From Branchiostoma floridae (lineage: Eukaryota; Chordata; Leptocardii; Amphioxiformes; Branchiostomatidae), in the NCBI RefSeq assembly GCF_000003815.2, contig NC_049986.1, forward strand, positions 15,525,569 to 15,589,568: a stretch of DNA of 64,000 bases. Direction: 5' to 3'. Numbering within the stretch: the first letter of the stretch is position 1; the number at the start of each line of letters is the position of its first letter. Made by a program: the position numbers and the translations under genes. Of this stretch, positions 34,312 through 47,800 are shown in pieces. The notes below the pieces were generated by a model, which was not told where the DNA came from, searched no databases, and saw only the letters and a list, made by a program, of their open reading frames with translations.

Positions 34312-37300
34312 TTATGTCTTGCCAGCTTTCTTCTCCTTTTTCTGGGTGGCACCCCCGGCCATCTTGCGAAGAGCCTCTGTGACTGGACCCATGATATCCT
34401 GCCAGAAAAATAAGAACAGTGTCAGATTACGCCACAACATAATTATCAAACTTTCAGGCTGCCCTTTCTGTTGATAAGCCATTCCAGGATGTTAGAAAGT
34501 TTATCAAACCTTGCAAATCCCTTTGGAGTCAGTCCTAGAGAAGTTGTTGCTGCTTAAGGGTTAGCTTTTATATGTTCATATCTATCAATCATGACACAAT
34601 TAGTAAACAAGATACCCAACAAACAATACAATCTACCCTTCACCTTTCAAAATCAAATTTTCACCAAATTATTTGACCTAATCCAAAGGTTAAAATCCTG
34701 TCATGTTAACCTCAAACATTCCTCATTAGAATACAAGGACAGAGATTCTCACATCACCGTGGAGACCAGAATACAACACAGACTTGATAATTTCCTTCTC
34801 CCAACAATCACCAATCAGAACACAGCCATTGCTGTTGCTAGGTAACCACTAACCACGCCCATTGATTCAACATGTCTGTCTCATTGGCCCAATTTTTCCA
34901 GCGCCTCCTCAGTGTAACTCTGTATCTCCTGGAAGAAAACATCCTGTCTGTCTGAGTATAATGTTAATGTTGTGTCAGAGTCACTTTTCACCAGCCCTAG
35001 CTATAGAGCACTGCTTCATCATTGTCATAACATACTTAGAACAGTTGTCATGTAATAAGGCACAAGTATCGATTCTTCTCCATTTACAATTTAGGATGTC
35101 AAAAATCAAGGAGCTTTTATCAGTAGGAGAGAGTACGGATTAGTTTCCATTGTTCAATGTTCGTAGCGGGCGACAAAATTTTATTAACACCCACATGTCA
35201 AAAACCCGCATCTGCATACATCTCACCCACGCAAGCTTTTGTTTTCCCTTTGTTTTGTGGTCATTTTCATGGTGGGGCGGCCCGGGGATACAAACATTGT
35301 TTGTAGCGATCTGATTTTTGCGATTTTGTTGACGATGTTGAACAGAAGAGTAACTTGGGAATACATACAGCGGGGCAATATTCTCTCTGACTGAGGGTGA
35401 AATTTCAAAGTCATACGATGATACGGCGACCGGACAGCGCCGCCGCTCGGGTGCGGGCTAAGTCTCAAGGCAAAATTGTCTGAGGCAAAGTCTACGAAAA
35501 AAACTTGTAATATTCCTACAATTAATGGTGACTGTGAAAAACCTGACTCAATGATCACAGGAACCAAGTTTTTTTTTTTAAGTATGCAACAGATATATTT
35601 CATAAATCGATACAAATACAAATACAAAGTTCAAATGCCTGGAGAACTCAAAACATTATATACGAAAACCCGATCGTAACGAAAACCATGAAAACCATGC
35701 TCTCCCGCCTTACCTTCACCTCATTCTAGGCCCGCTGTATCCTCTAAAAACACGGGTGGTTCGACAAAAATGAGCAAGGTTCGACCAACAGTGAACACGC
35801 CATTTTACCGAGCACATCATCAACAGTTACGAAAAAATATCAGCTAAATGAAGAAAAACGTCATATTTTTTTAGTAGCCATCTGAAAATACATGACATTG
35901 TGAAAATTCATAATTCTATCGCAAGAAAACAGACCTTGATCCGCGAAAATAGGCCTAAACTGGCCCATGTTTGTTGTACGGCGAAGAGAAACATATCAAA
36001 CTGTCCGCCATTTTGTGCTCTACCCCAAGATGACGTAGTCACATGCCTGCCGAGTTTTCCAAATAAGGGAATCGTCGGAAACCTGACCCACTTCGCCTCT
36101 TGCCGACCAGGCGTCGGGCTGGCTCGGGCAAAGCCGAGGGCTATGACGTCATGGCGTGGCTCATTAGCATAGAAAACCCCGCCAAACAGCGCTACGAACA
36201 TCAGATCAGACGGGCGCCGCGCAGGGCAGTAAACAATGACGCGCACAAAGGCGCACAGCGGGCGGGTAACTCCGTAATCTCTCCTTCTGATAAAAGCTCC
36301 TTGCAAAAATGGAGGAACTGCGAAATGGGTATAAAACATCTCTGCTAGTTGACGTTGCTGTCCCATCCAACATGACCAAACAATGGTGATATTAAGAAAA
36401 TGATGGAATTATTATAACAATATGCAGCATCAATCAACAATATTGATGATACTTGAGATATTCCTTACCTCATTGGAAGCAAACTTGATCTTAGCCTCAG
36501 ACAGGATCTTGTCGGCCTTGGCTGCCTTCAGCTCTTCACACAGGTCATCTGAGGAGAAAACAATTATCAGTAGATGATTTCACATTAATTTTATATTAAC
36601 AGCAACTGGAGAGAATGATCGTTTGTTTGAACCTTTATTTATTACTGAGAAGCTCAAATTGGCCTGCAGGCCACATTTTTTATTGAGGTCATGAGGGAGG
36701 TAAGGGTCAGATGAAATATAACAGAGCTAGAGAATCTGATACAGATTTCATCGAGTCCTAATAAATCTATCAACATATATCACTACATATACATGGTACA
36801 CAACATTAGTAGAGCAAACGCTCAGTGTTCAAAGTCCGCGAGATCCACAAGAATTTTGACAAAGATAAATTTTTAGCCATAAGATTCCAATGACAAGTGA
36901 AAGTCCCAGCAGGTGAGAAGTCCAGACTTACTGTACTGGGCAAGCTCGTTTAAGATAGATTTTAAAGCCATAAGATCCCATTGCAGGTGAAAGTCCCAGG
37001 AGGTGAGAAGTCCAAACTTGCTGTACTGGGCAAGTTCGTTTAAGATAGTTTTTAAAACTATAAGATCCAATGACGAGTGAAAGTCCCAGCAAGTGGTAAG
37101 TCCAGACTTACCGTACTGGGCAAGTTTGTTTAAGATAGATTTTAAAGCCATAAGATCCTATTGACAAGTGAAAATCCCAGCAGGTGAGAAGTCCAGACTT
37201 ACTGTACTGGGCAAGTTCGTTGATTAGCGTGCAGACGTTCTCCACGACCTCGGGGTTGTCCTTGTGCAGCTCGTACGTCTCCAGGACGATGGGAATCCCG

Positions 37301-40300
37301 GCCTCGCCGTCGTTCTCCAGCAGCCGGTACGCGCTCTCCTCTGGAAGGAAGGTGGGACCCTGCATTTGGTACGCACATTCCACTTTTCCCAGGACAGGGG
37401 AGGCAGGAGAGTTAAGGATGGAGAGAGACAGGATGAGTAACAGGAGATTTGTTTGGGACAGGGCTGTCTTCAAGACCTGTCCTTCCATCCCAGGACGGAA
37501 AGTTGCTTGTAAAGAGGGAAAATTATTTCACTGAGTCCGTTCCCAAAATCCGAACTACATGACTTAAAATGGATGAAAATGCCATGTCTTAAAGGCTTAA
37601 AATGACAGATTTAACATAGCAAATTAACAAGATTAGCCCCCAAACAATGACTGGGACGGAAAAAAATTTAAAGCTGGAGACAGCCCTGGCTTGGAAGGAA
37701 AGGACTCCTACTCTTATTGACAAGTGTGGTGGGTTCTTTTATGTGATGGAAATGTGGCTCTCCTCAGTCACATACGGAACCTCTGGTCTTAGAAGAGGAT
37801 ACCCCTAGCTGAAGGTACTGTTTTAACCTGAGCCAAGTGAGGACAGTCATGGTGCTTAGTGCATTTCCAAAGGGTACAACAATGGTCTTTGTATGGATTC
37901 CAACCCTGAACTTTAAAGTTCTGAATAAACAATGCTAAACCCCAAGGCCAATCACCGAAAGTTAAAAAAGACAGAAAAAAAGAAAGCGAGTTGTCACCAT
38001 AGGAAAGTAAAGCAAAATGTACAGCAATAAATCATCTTCTAAAGACACTAATATTGAAGACAAGCCAGCCTACCATCAGCTTCCACAATACTGGCCATGG
38101 CCATGCAGGCATTCTTGGCAACTTTGGCATCCTGGGAAGGAAAAGAAGGTGCATTTGTTAGACACAATCACAGTTCTTTGATATCACATACGATTTTCAG
38201 TGAAGCTTTGACAAAGCTAAAAGACATACCGCCTCATGAAAATGACATGAGATGACATTGTACAGTTTTCTAATCAACATAAAATGACCACACAGGCATA
38301 CAATTCTAACCTTTTTTGTGTGTCTTAAATGAGTTAAGCATCAGTTTGACTCCTGTAGTTGCAGGAGATTTGTTTGGAAGGAAAGGACCCCAACTATTAT
38401 CAAAAAGTACAGATCTAACCTTTTTGTGGGTCTTCAATGAGTTGAGCGTGAGTTTGACTGTCTGCAGGTCTGCCATCATCTCAATGTTGTCATCCTCCAT
38501 GGAGAGTGACCAGATAGCACAGCAGGCGTAGTCCACCAGCTGGGCGATGTCACCGTGACCGTCCAGGGCGCCACAGACGTCAGCCAGGCCTTTCTCCTCC
38601 GTCATGATTTTGGCATTGTTCTCTACAAGAAATTCAAAGTATTGGCTTTAACTCTAAAAACTGTGCAGGACTAAAATGTACTGACTTATAGATTCACCAA
38701 TGTTGATGATACATTTAAAAAGTTGTAGAGTTTCTTGAGATATCATCATGCATTATAAAAAATTCAACATATGGGTAATGTGAAGTACTTTGAATTTAGT
38801 AATGCAAAATGGGGGGTAATATGTTAATTTCTGCCAGAAATGAAACAATTCATTCATTGCAGTTATTGTATTAAGTTTGAATGCTTCTCAATCAAATGCC
38901 TTTAAAGTTTACCATTGACACCAAGGCTCCATAAGGCACCGCAGCAGTTGGTGATGAGCTTCTGGTCATTAGGGAACTGTCTCATGGCTGCTAGGACGTC
39001 TTGGACGCCTCCTGCCTGGCCAATCACATCAGCAGCACTCTCTGCAAAATCAAATGATTTTCAACCTTAGACTGTTTGTTTTAAGCTCAACTTTAAACCA
39101 CCCATTGCTTTCCAACTTTTAGGAATGACATACATTTGTATTCTAGGAGGTCCAACAATAGAGGAAAATGATACTGTAAAAAAAAATGCATTTACGTTCC
39201 CGGGGATATAATTTCGCAGTAGCGGGAAAATGGACTTTTCGCGGTGGTTTTAAGTTCGCAGTAACACCATAGACTGCAGTCTAATACCATAATAGAAAAA
39301 TGTTTGCGGTGGTTTTAAGTTTGCGGTGAAGTGGTCACCGCGAAAACCGCAAAAACCGCGAACATTAATCCATCGCGACCTTTTCTGCATTTACAGTAAA
39401 TCATTGTAATGACTAGTAGCTTTATAGTACAATGCTAAACTTTCTTCCAACACAACAGTACACACAGTAAACGTTCTGAAGTGATTGGTCATGATCAGTA
39501 TTGATCCTGAAGAAGACGACAGTGGTCGCTGAAAATTTGATCCGTGTACATGTTTTGGATACATCTGTGTTGGAAGAAACACAGATGAGCTTCCATGATA
39601 CTAATACCTTTAATTTGAATGATGTTCATGTTTCTACTACTGGCCCTACATGTTTCTGTAACCTTAAATCTGAGTACTGACAAAGCCACCAACTAGAAGA
39701 ACGCTGAACTGAAGATTTCTTGGCTTTATATTTTGTACTTACCGTCTCCAGACAGGGCCATGATGAGCTGAGCTGCAGCAGACTGCAGGCTGGCAGAGGC
39801 TGCGTGAGACTGTGGAATGTACAGGGGAGTTTTAGTTTGTTTACTATAGAACATTTTCTTATCAATCCTATAGTACAAGACTTAGTGTATACTAAACATT
39901 TCCTGTTTTTCCATCCTCCTTTAAATCACTCTTTGACAAATGATTAGTACATGTATACAGTTTAGGCCACACCAATTTGATTTGTTGGTTCTTGAATTGT
40001 AGAAAAACAAAAAGCAATATGCTTAACTAGAAATTTTAAAGCATAATCGAAACAAAGCCCAAGGACGAGGTCTATACCTTGGTGCACTCAGGTTTACAAA
40101 GTGAATACAATCATATTTATTTATCTATTCAACATTTTATGATGTCCGCTTGCTTTATTTTCACTTTAAGAATTCAGAGAACCAACAAATTAAACTGGTG
40201 ATTGGCCTTAAAGCACTGAGAACATTGTTGCCAAAAAATGTGTATAGAATCCTACAAATCAGCAACCATTTGAGTAACATTAAGAATTAATACTGTAAAT

Positions 40301-41791
40301 GCAGAAATGTTCGCAGTGAATTAATGTTTGCGGTTTTCGCGGCGGCCGCTTCACCGCAAATTTAAAACCACCGTGAACATTTTTCCATAACAGTAAGAGA
40401 CTACAGTGCATGGTGCTACCGCGAAATTAAAACCATAGCAAAAAGTCCATTTTCCCGCTACCACGAAATTAAATCCCCGCAAACTTAAATGCATTTACAG
40501 TATCAGGACGAAGTTATAGTAATAGAATTCTTACCCTCATGGCAAGCAGAACGGGAGCAATGACGTCTTTGGTGTACAGGATATCCCCATCTTCCGCTGG
40601 AAATATGTCAAAATGGCAACTGCTTATTATTCAAGGACAGCAAAGATGCAAGAAACCATACACTACAAAATATCCCTTACCTTTCAAAAGTATAGAGTTG
40701 TACCTAATATCTACATGACTGATACAAGACTTAACCTGATAGCAAGGTTGTCTTTTCTTTACCTTGTAACACTTTGGTTTGTGTTCTGAAATGGTGGAAG
40801 GATTCAATACAATATCTCAAGACACCAAATTAGAAAGTTTTGGTCTAAGTATTGATTTGGAACATGTAGCTATACTGTAGCTATTTGTTTCCAGTAATAA
40901 TGTCCCAATATAATCAATCTTTGTTTGTCAACCTAAGCAAACCTGTGTCTGTCTTGTATACAATTGTGTTCTACCATACCCAAGATGGGCCAGTCACTGA
41001 TTCAGAAGTACATTTTCTGGTAATCTTAAGACCACAACTTTTTCTGTTCTTGACTTCTGCTGCAAACTCATCATACATTCAACTCATCATACCTTCAAGC
41101 AGGTGCTTGTGTTGCTTCTTCTGTATCTACAGCCAACTCAAGATATGGCACACTTTTGACTTTGGCCCTTCCAGGAAGGGTTTATAGCTAGGAAGCTTAG
41201 GAAGGATAGAGAAGCTCCCCCTACCTGTGACAACGAGGTTCTGCAGGACGTTGCAGGCCTCAGTCTGGATGCCGACGTTGGACATGTTAGTTCTCATACA
41301 CGACACAATGACTTTCTTCCCTGCCTCGTCAACTACAGAATCTGTAATCATAATGACAAAGTAATCAGAGATGGCTGACTTCACCCCCTTACTCATACTG
41401 CTTTACAATGGTCCCCCATGTTAGTTCTCATACACGACATGATGACTTTCTTTCCAGCCTCGTCAACTACAGAATCTGTAATCATAATGACAAGGTAATC
41501 AGAGATGGCAGACTTCACCCCCTCACCCATGTTACTTTACAAGTTACCCATATGTAGGGTCTTATACACAACACAATGATTATCACATGTTCCCTGCCTC
41601 ATGACAACTATTGAATCTGTGATCATTATCACAACCATGGCAATCAGAGATGGCAAACTTCACCCCCTTACCCATACTGTTTTGCGTTACTTAATGTGAC
41701 ACGGATGTAAATTCCTACCAGTATTGAGGACCTACATGTATGGTAACACTGCATTGTGTATATTGAGAACTGCAGAAAGAACCACAAAGGA

Positions 41792-41832
<41 letters not shown>

Positions 41833-44800
41833 TATGCACACAAAGACACACACACATAATCCATCCCTATCATACTGTACACACACTACGTGTTGCCTTA
41901 CCTTGTTCCTTGGTGAGTTCTCCTAGATATACCAAAGCTTCCTTCACACTTTCTTCAAGCTGTTCTTGGTCCTTCAGGTACTCTGTGGGTATACAAAAAT
42001 TGTGGAACTTTTAGTAAAACACAAAAAAGCTAACCATAACATGTAACAGTTACAAAATATGAGAATTGATTTACATGTTAATATGAAAATTGATCATTCA
42101 CAAAAACAAGAGTCTGGCATGAAATATAGAATTCTAAAGATAAGAAAGTGATGAGAAACACTGACTTACCTATAACTGCCTTGATTCCTTTTCCCTTTGG
42201 TACTGGTTCTGTATTGGGAAAAAGTATGATCAGTGATTGCAATGAATGATATTTCAAGTCGATGCCTCAGTTCTATCTTAAGAAAAAGACAATCACACAA
42301 AGGCTCTTTGAAGGTTCTTTGAACACAACCAAAAGTTTTATAATTCCAGACCGACTTGAGCAGTGACATATAACTGCAGGGTGTAATATAGAACCAGTCA
42401 GAATAACCTTAAGGGGGGTGATAAAAGGTAACCAAAATGTCAGTCTTCGATAAAACACTTGGTTGCATGCAAAAAAATTGATTATCGCTAAGGAGTAGAA
42501 TTGGTAAAAAAACAGCTTATCTATCTGATATTCATAAGAATCAAGTGTCCATTATACTCACTTGCTTCTATTCCTTTTGCTGTAAACAGAAAGAGAAAAA
42601 ACATTACGTTACATGTAACTTTCTGGTTAGAGCATATGAAAACACTCAACATAAAAAGTGACTTCAAAACAAGAGTATTCAAACAATTTTACCAGTAAAT
42701 ATAAACATGCACATGCAGAAAAGGGACTGGAAACAATGATAGGAGACTCCTAAATAACCTAAACTTAACATTACCCTGTAAACTTTGAGCACTTAAAAAA
42801 AAGCAGACACAGATGCTTGACAGTGTGTTACGTACTTGCTGCTTTCTTTCTGGCCACCAAGGCGGAACTACTGAGGCCCAGAGCTTCTTTTACATACGGG
42901 ATGTCTGTTAGTTCTCTGTGGAGAAACAAAATCAAGTTGTATTAGAAATACAGGAGATCATAACAATCATAGTTATACATATTGATATGGAGTAGCCTGT
43001 TTTTATACAATGTAATATATGCTCAAAGGACCTACCTACAAACTGTAATTTGCCGAATTTATGTTCAAACCCTTGTAGTGCCTAGTAGCAAACACTGACG
43101 AAGGGCAGCAAGTCTCCTTGCTGTTTCAGTCTCAGGGTATATTCTTACACTTTTTTACGGGGAGATGCTTGAGGTACTGCCTTGTACACAAAACACCATT
43201 TTATGTCCCTTTCAAAAGACAGGTGCAGTCCCAACTGAGATGCCCAACCCAGGATTGAACAGGAGTCTCCCAGTTACCACAGGGACCAGCGGCAAATATA
43301 TGACGCAATATTCTGGATACTTGGATACTTCCTTCAGCCAATTAGCTATCATGCATCAATTTGTAGATAGCTTATCTTCCCAGACTTCAAGACATTAAAA
43401 CAGGATGTACAAACTACATAACAAACTACATTGTTTGTATACTTTTTATTCTTTCATTCAAAGGTAGATGTGGGAAAGAGTCCTAACTCACACTGCAGTT
43501 GGTCTCTGCTTGAAGTTTCTTCTGAGCATGGTCCTGATGAGTTGGACTAAGTCAACTGAATATCTCTGCAACAGTGCAAGAAAAAAAAGCTTATAACAGA
43601 AATACTGACAACTCAAGCTCGTTTACCATTGAAATCTTTTCAGCCTTAACTAAATCATAACTTCGGTTTGTTGATGAACATCTTATAGTCAATGTCCTTC
43701 CCATGCCTGATGGCATATACGGCGGTGCCCATCTTCGTTTGAGTAGGTCTGGGCCACACACAACTTTTGTCCAATCACTAGAGCAGGGGTGTGTGGTAGT
43801 GGCGTGTGTTGAACTTCCAAACTCTTTCCCGAATGCTGAGTGCTGATAAACAGAGAAAGCAGCATGTACCATTTTTTAAAAAGCCTTTGGTATGACTTGG
43901 CTGGAAATCAAACTCACGACCTACTGAATGCAAGGTGAACAATTTACCCAATCGGCCATTGCACCGGTTAAATCTATCTTATTTTACATCTAAATATGAA
44001 GCAAGAAGTAAATACCTTTCCTACTTCCTCCAGAACATCTTCCAGGATCTGTGGGGAGTGTTTGATCTCAAACAGGGTAGCCTGGGCCTGGGGAGTCTAA
44101 CGGAAGGAAAAAAACGAACAGTTTGTAAAACATCAACGTACGCAGTGCCTGTTGTGTACGTCTTACTCCAAATGTGATATTTTGGACAGAAATTTTGTCA
44201 ATATTTGGCAAGTAAGTTCTGATGTATTCTTAGCAAGTGGAATGAAGATCAAATAGAAGGAGGGATGAGTGTTGAAAGGGATAAACAAATGAAAGGTTCA
44301 TTAGCATCATTTCAGTGGAATTCACTCATTCCAAGAGTTCTTGTCTTTGATAAAGAGCAGATGAAAGAATGAAATATCATTAATTATTCAACAAAGACAT
44401 TTACTATAATTGATATCATTTCACGGCCTGACAAACAAAGGTCTATCTACAAGACTCGAAGCACCTACATCCATGAAGCTACAGGTAGTCATCTCCAGAG
44501 TGATGCAGCCAAGTGACCACACGTCGCTTCTCTCATCATACGGTCTCTCCAGAACCTCTGGTGCCATCCAGTTCATAGACCCTGGGGAGGGGGGCAAATA
44601 AAGTGTCAGGGACTGGGTAATTATTTATTGCTTTAATAATCAACATTTGGCTTGAAGGTGATATTAACATACTGCCACACATTCAACAGATGTACATGTA
44701 GTCAGTGATTAAATACAACTTTTTTTCTTGTATAGACATCCTTTTTTTTCTTTCTAGATGCATAAAATGCATGAAAGACATGTTTTCTGTGCAGTTCTAA

Positions 44801-47800
44801 TAATTTGCATTATGTGGGCAACATTTTGAAAGTTTTGTTACATCACTTAACCTGCTAGGGTTGCCAATTGAAATTTGTACTGTTTACTGGGTAAGGCAGC
44901 ACGGAGCAGACTAAAGATGAAGAGCCAAAATGGATCTCTCCTTGGTGCTGAATGTGCCATCCATTCAACATTTCTTAGCCACTTAATTCAAACGATTGAA
45001 TCATTCAGTACATGAATATGATCATAAATTAATGTAGCTACCTACTTCTTAATACACAGGTTGCTATATTCACCCTTCCACTAACTATATCAGCTTGTGT
45101 TTTCAAGAAATGTGAAACAGCATACAGAACTGATGCGACCCAACCTGGATACAGAAACACATTTGCCTTACGCTCAACTATAAAGTATTGTTGTACTGTA
45201 AAGTCTTTGTCAAAAGGGCTAGCCATTTGTAATATTCACTGGCAAGTTTCCTTGCTGTTCCTGTAGCAGGATAGATTTTTACAAAGAGAGGTTGCTCGCC
45301 CTTTAACGTACTTGAGGCACCTCCTCAAACACGGGACCCCCATTGTACGTCCCTTTTAAAGGCAGTGCAGACACAAGACACAAACTTGCTACCAGTTGAG
45401 CTACAATCAAAATTTTAAAAGCTAAACTAATAAAAAAAAGGTATAAATCAGCTCACCGACAGTGGTCCTAGTCTTGGTCCTGGCATCCCCCATGACAGTA
45501 GCCACACCAAAGTCTCCTATAGATATGGACAGGTCCTCTGTCATGAAGATGTTACTGGGCTTTAGGTCCCTGGAAAAGCAGTGGGTTAAGTTCATGTATG
45601 GTCAGAATAGCTCGACTGGAAGGAACATAATCCTTGCAGTGGCTACTTGTTGCATTGGGAAAAATTGATTCAAATTCAAACTACAGGAAATATGTTACAA
45701 ATCATATTCCCAGACCACATATCGCTGTCCTATTTGCACATATACAGGGCCCGAAATACTTTTTTCAGTCAGGTTGTCCAAGTGGCAACCTGAGTCAAAA
45801 GCCAGGTTGCGCCATCAACATTTCAGGTTGCCCCACTTTCAAATTGTTACTTTCTTCAAATCAGCTACTAATCCATTATCTTTTCTTCCAGCTATATGTA
45901 ACTATGTAATATGTTTTATCATATCAAAAAATAAATACAAAATTTTATGCATGTAGGTGGGGGAAAAGCATTATTCCAACTGCAAAATTTCAGGTTGCTC
46001 AGTGTGCAACCTGGGTTTGAAATTAAGTTGCGCAAAGCAAAATGAGGTTGCATTTTCAAGTGGGCAAGTGGGTATTTCGAGCTCTGATATATGAATCATA
46101 TTTCATGGATTTTTGTACAATGTTATGAAATGCTCCCACACTCTTTAAAAGGGAATTAACACAAGAATATCTAATATAGGTTTATGGTTATGCTAATGGT
46201 TATTCTAATAAAGTTTCAAAGTTTCAAAGTTTATAGGTTTCATTATATCATCCTTAGATGCCCCTGGTGCTAATTTCCTTCAAATCACTGTTTGAAAACT
46301 ACCTGTCCTTGGTGCTGAATATCCAGTTTTATTATTGAGTAAACCGAAATACAAACATACGTGCTTAAGCTGTGATTAGCTAATAAGAGAAGCCACTGAT
46401 TACCTACATTGAAGACAGCCTGAGTGTTTCCCAAAATAATTTCATCAGGTTGGTAGAGCATACTAGGAATTTCTTTGTACACAACCAGTCATGTCTCTAT
46501 CTCAGAGCTTCTGACTGGAGTGCTAGGGGGGATATAAACTTAGCCACATTTGGGATTGTGCTCTCTCCGTAAAAGTGCCACCTACATTAGCTAAGCATAG
46601 TGGCAAGAAACACCAAAAAGTAGTTACTCAAGCAACTGGATATGGTTTTGAAACCATGGCAAGAAGCAGAACTCCAGTCAAACATTGAAATGTAAGCAGG
46701 TAAGAGACATGACTGGTTGCATAAAAAGAAAACTCCAGTGTTGGGTCGGTTGACATGATTAATGTATAAGTCAAGATCACACAGGCATAAACTCTCCTAT
46801 AAACTGGAAGAAGGTTCTGCAAATAGTCCTGACTGACCTGTGGATCACTTCCTTCTTGTGCACAAACACAAGAGCCTCGATCATCTGCCCAAGCCACTTC
46901 TTCAGAATCTGGAAAGATGGGAAGAGAGAGAAATGCAATGCTGTTGTTTTCTTTCTCTCATGCTGCAACTATAATCATCACAGAAACATGTTTCACCCAA
47001 ACCTACTACCTCTGTGGAGTGCTAATTAATCTACATGCAGAAAGCAGTGTCTGAAACATGACATTTATGCCTCACCAGTTCTTCTATGCTCTCCTTCTTG
47101 GATCTCTTCTGCCTGAGGACCTTGTCCAGGTCTCCCATCTTGTAATACTCCATCACTATACACACAAACATGGCAGACTCCTGCAAATGGGAATTCAACA
47201 ACATACATGTATATTTCAACATCATCTCTGTACAAAGCTTATAGACCAATACCTGGTTATAAATTGGTATATATAAATGTCAATTAAATTCATCCATTTC
47301 AACCAATAAGGAAGTGGCCACCTTCTAACATATTCTGTTCATTTTCGAATTGGGCCAAAGTCCGGTCCACTGATTCTTTTAAGGTCCATATTTTTCAGAA
47401 CGGTCCATAAAGAAAAAACAGTTTTGTACTACCAGATATATTGTACCGGTAGTCCGGTACGGAGACCTCATACAGTAGCAGTAATAACGATATGTTTCCT
47501 GTATATTTCCTCTGTCTACAGTTGCATATGGGTAAGACCTTACCTCCTTGTCCCAAGTGACAAAGAACTCCTTGTACCCACACACGTATGGGTTCTTGAG
47601 TTCCTGGAGGGCCATAGCCTGCAGCAAAAACACACAGTTAAGAACTCTACCAGCATAGCTTATACTGGTAACAACATCAAAGATAAAATACTAGTCTCAC
47701 CATGGTGAAACAAATGACCAGTACATGTACACAAAAATATTGGTATTTGACCACAGGAACTTGCTATAGGTGGTACATGTGCTGAAAAATCGGTACACAT

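Noticed and set aside
35908-36366. A 152-codon minus strand open frame
   Set aside because: No family features; it lies in CpG-rich intronic DNA where long chance frames are expected.
38316-38531. Plus strand frames opposite STKLD1 exons
   Set aside because: Antisense shadows of real minus strand exons with confirmed splice phases.
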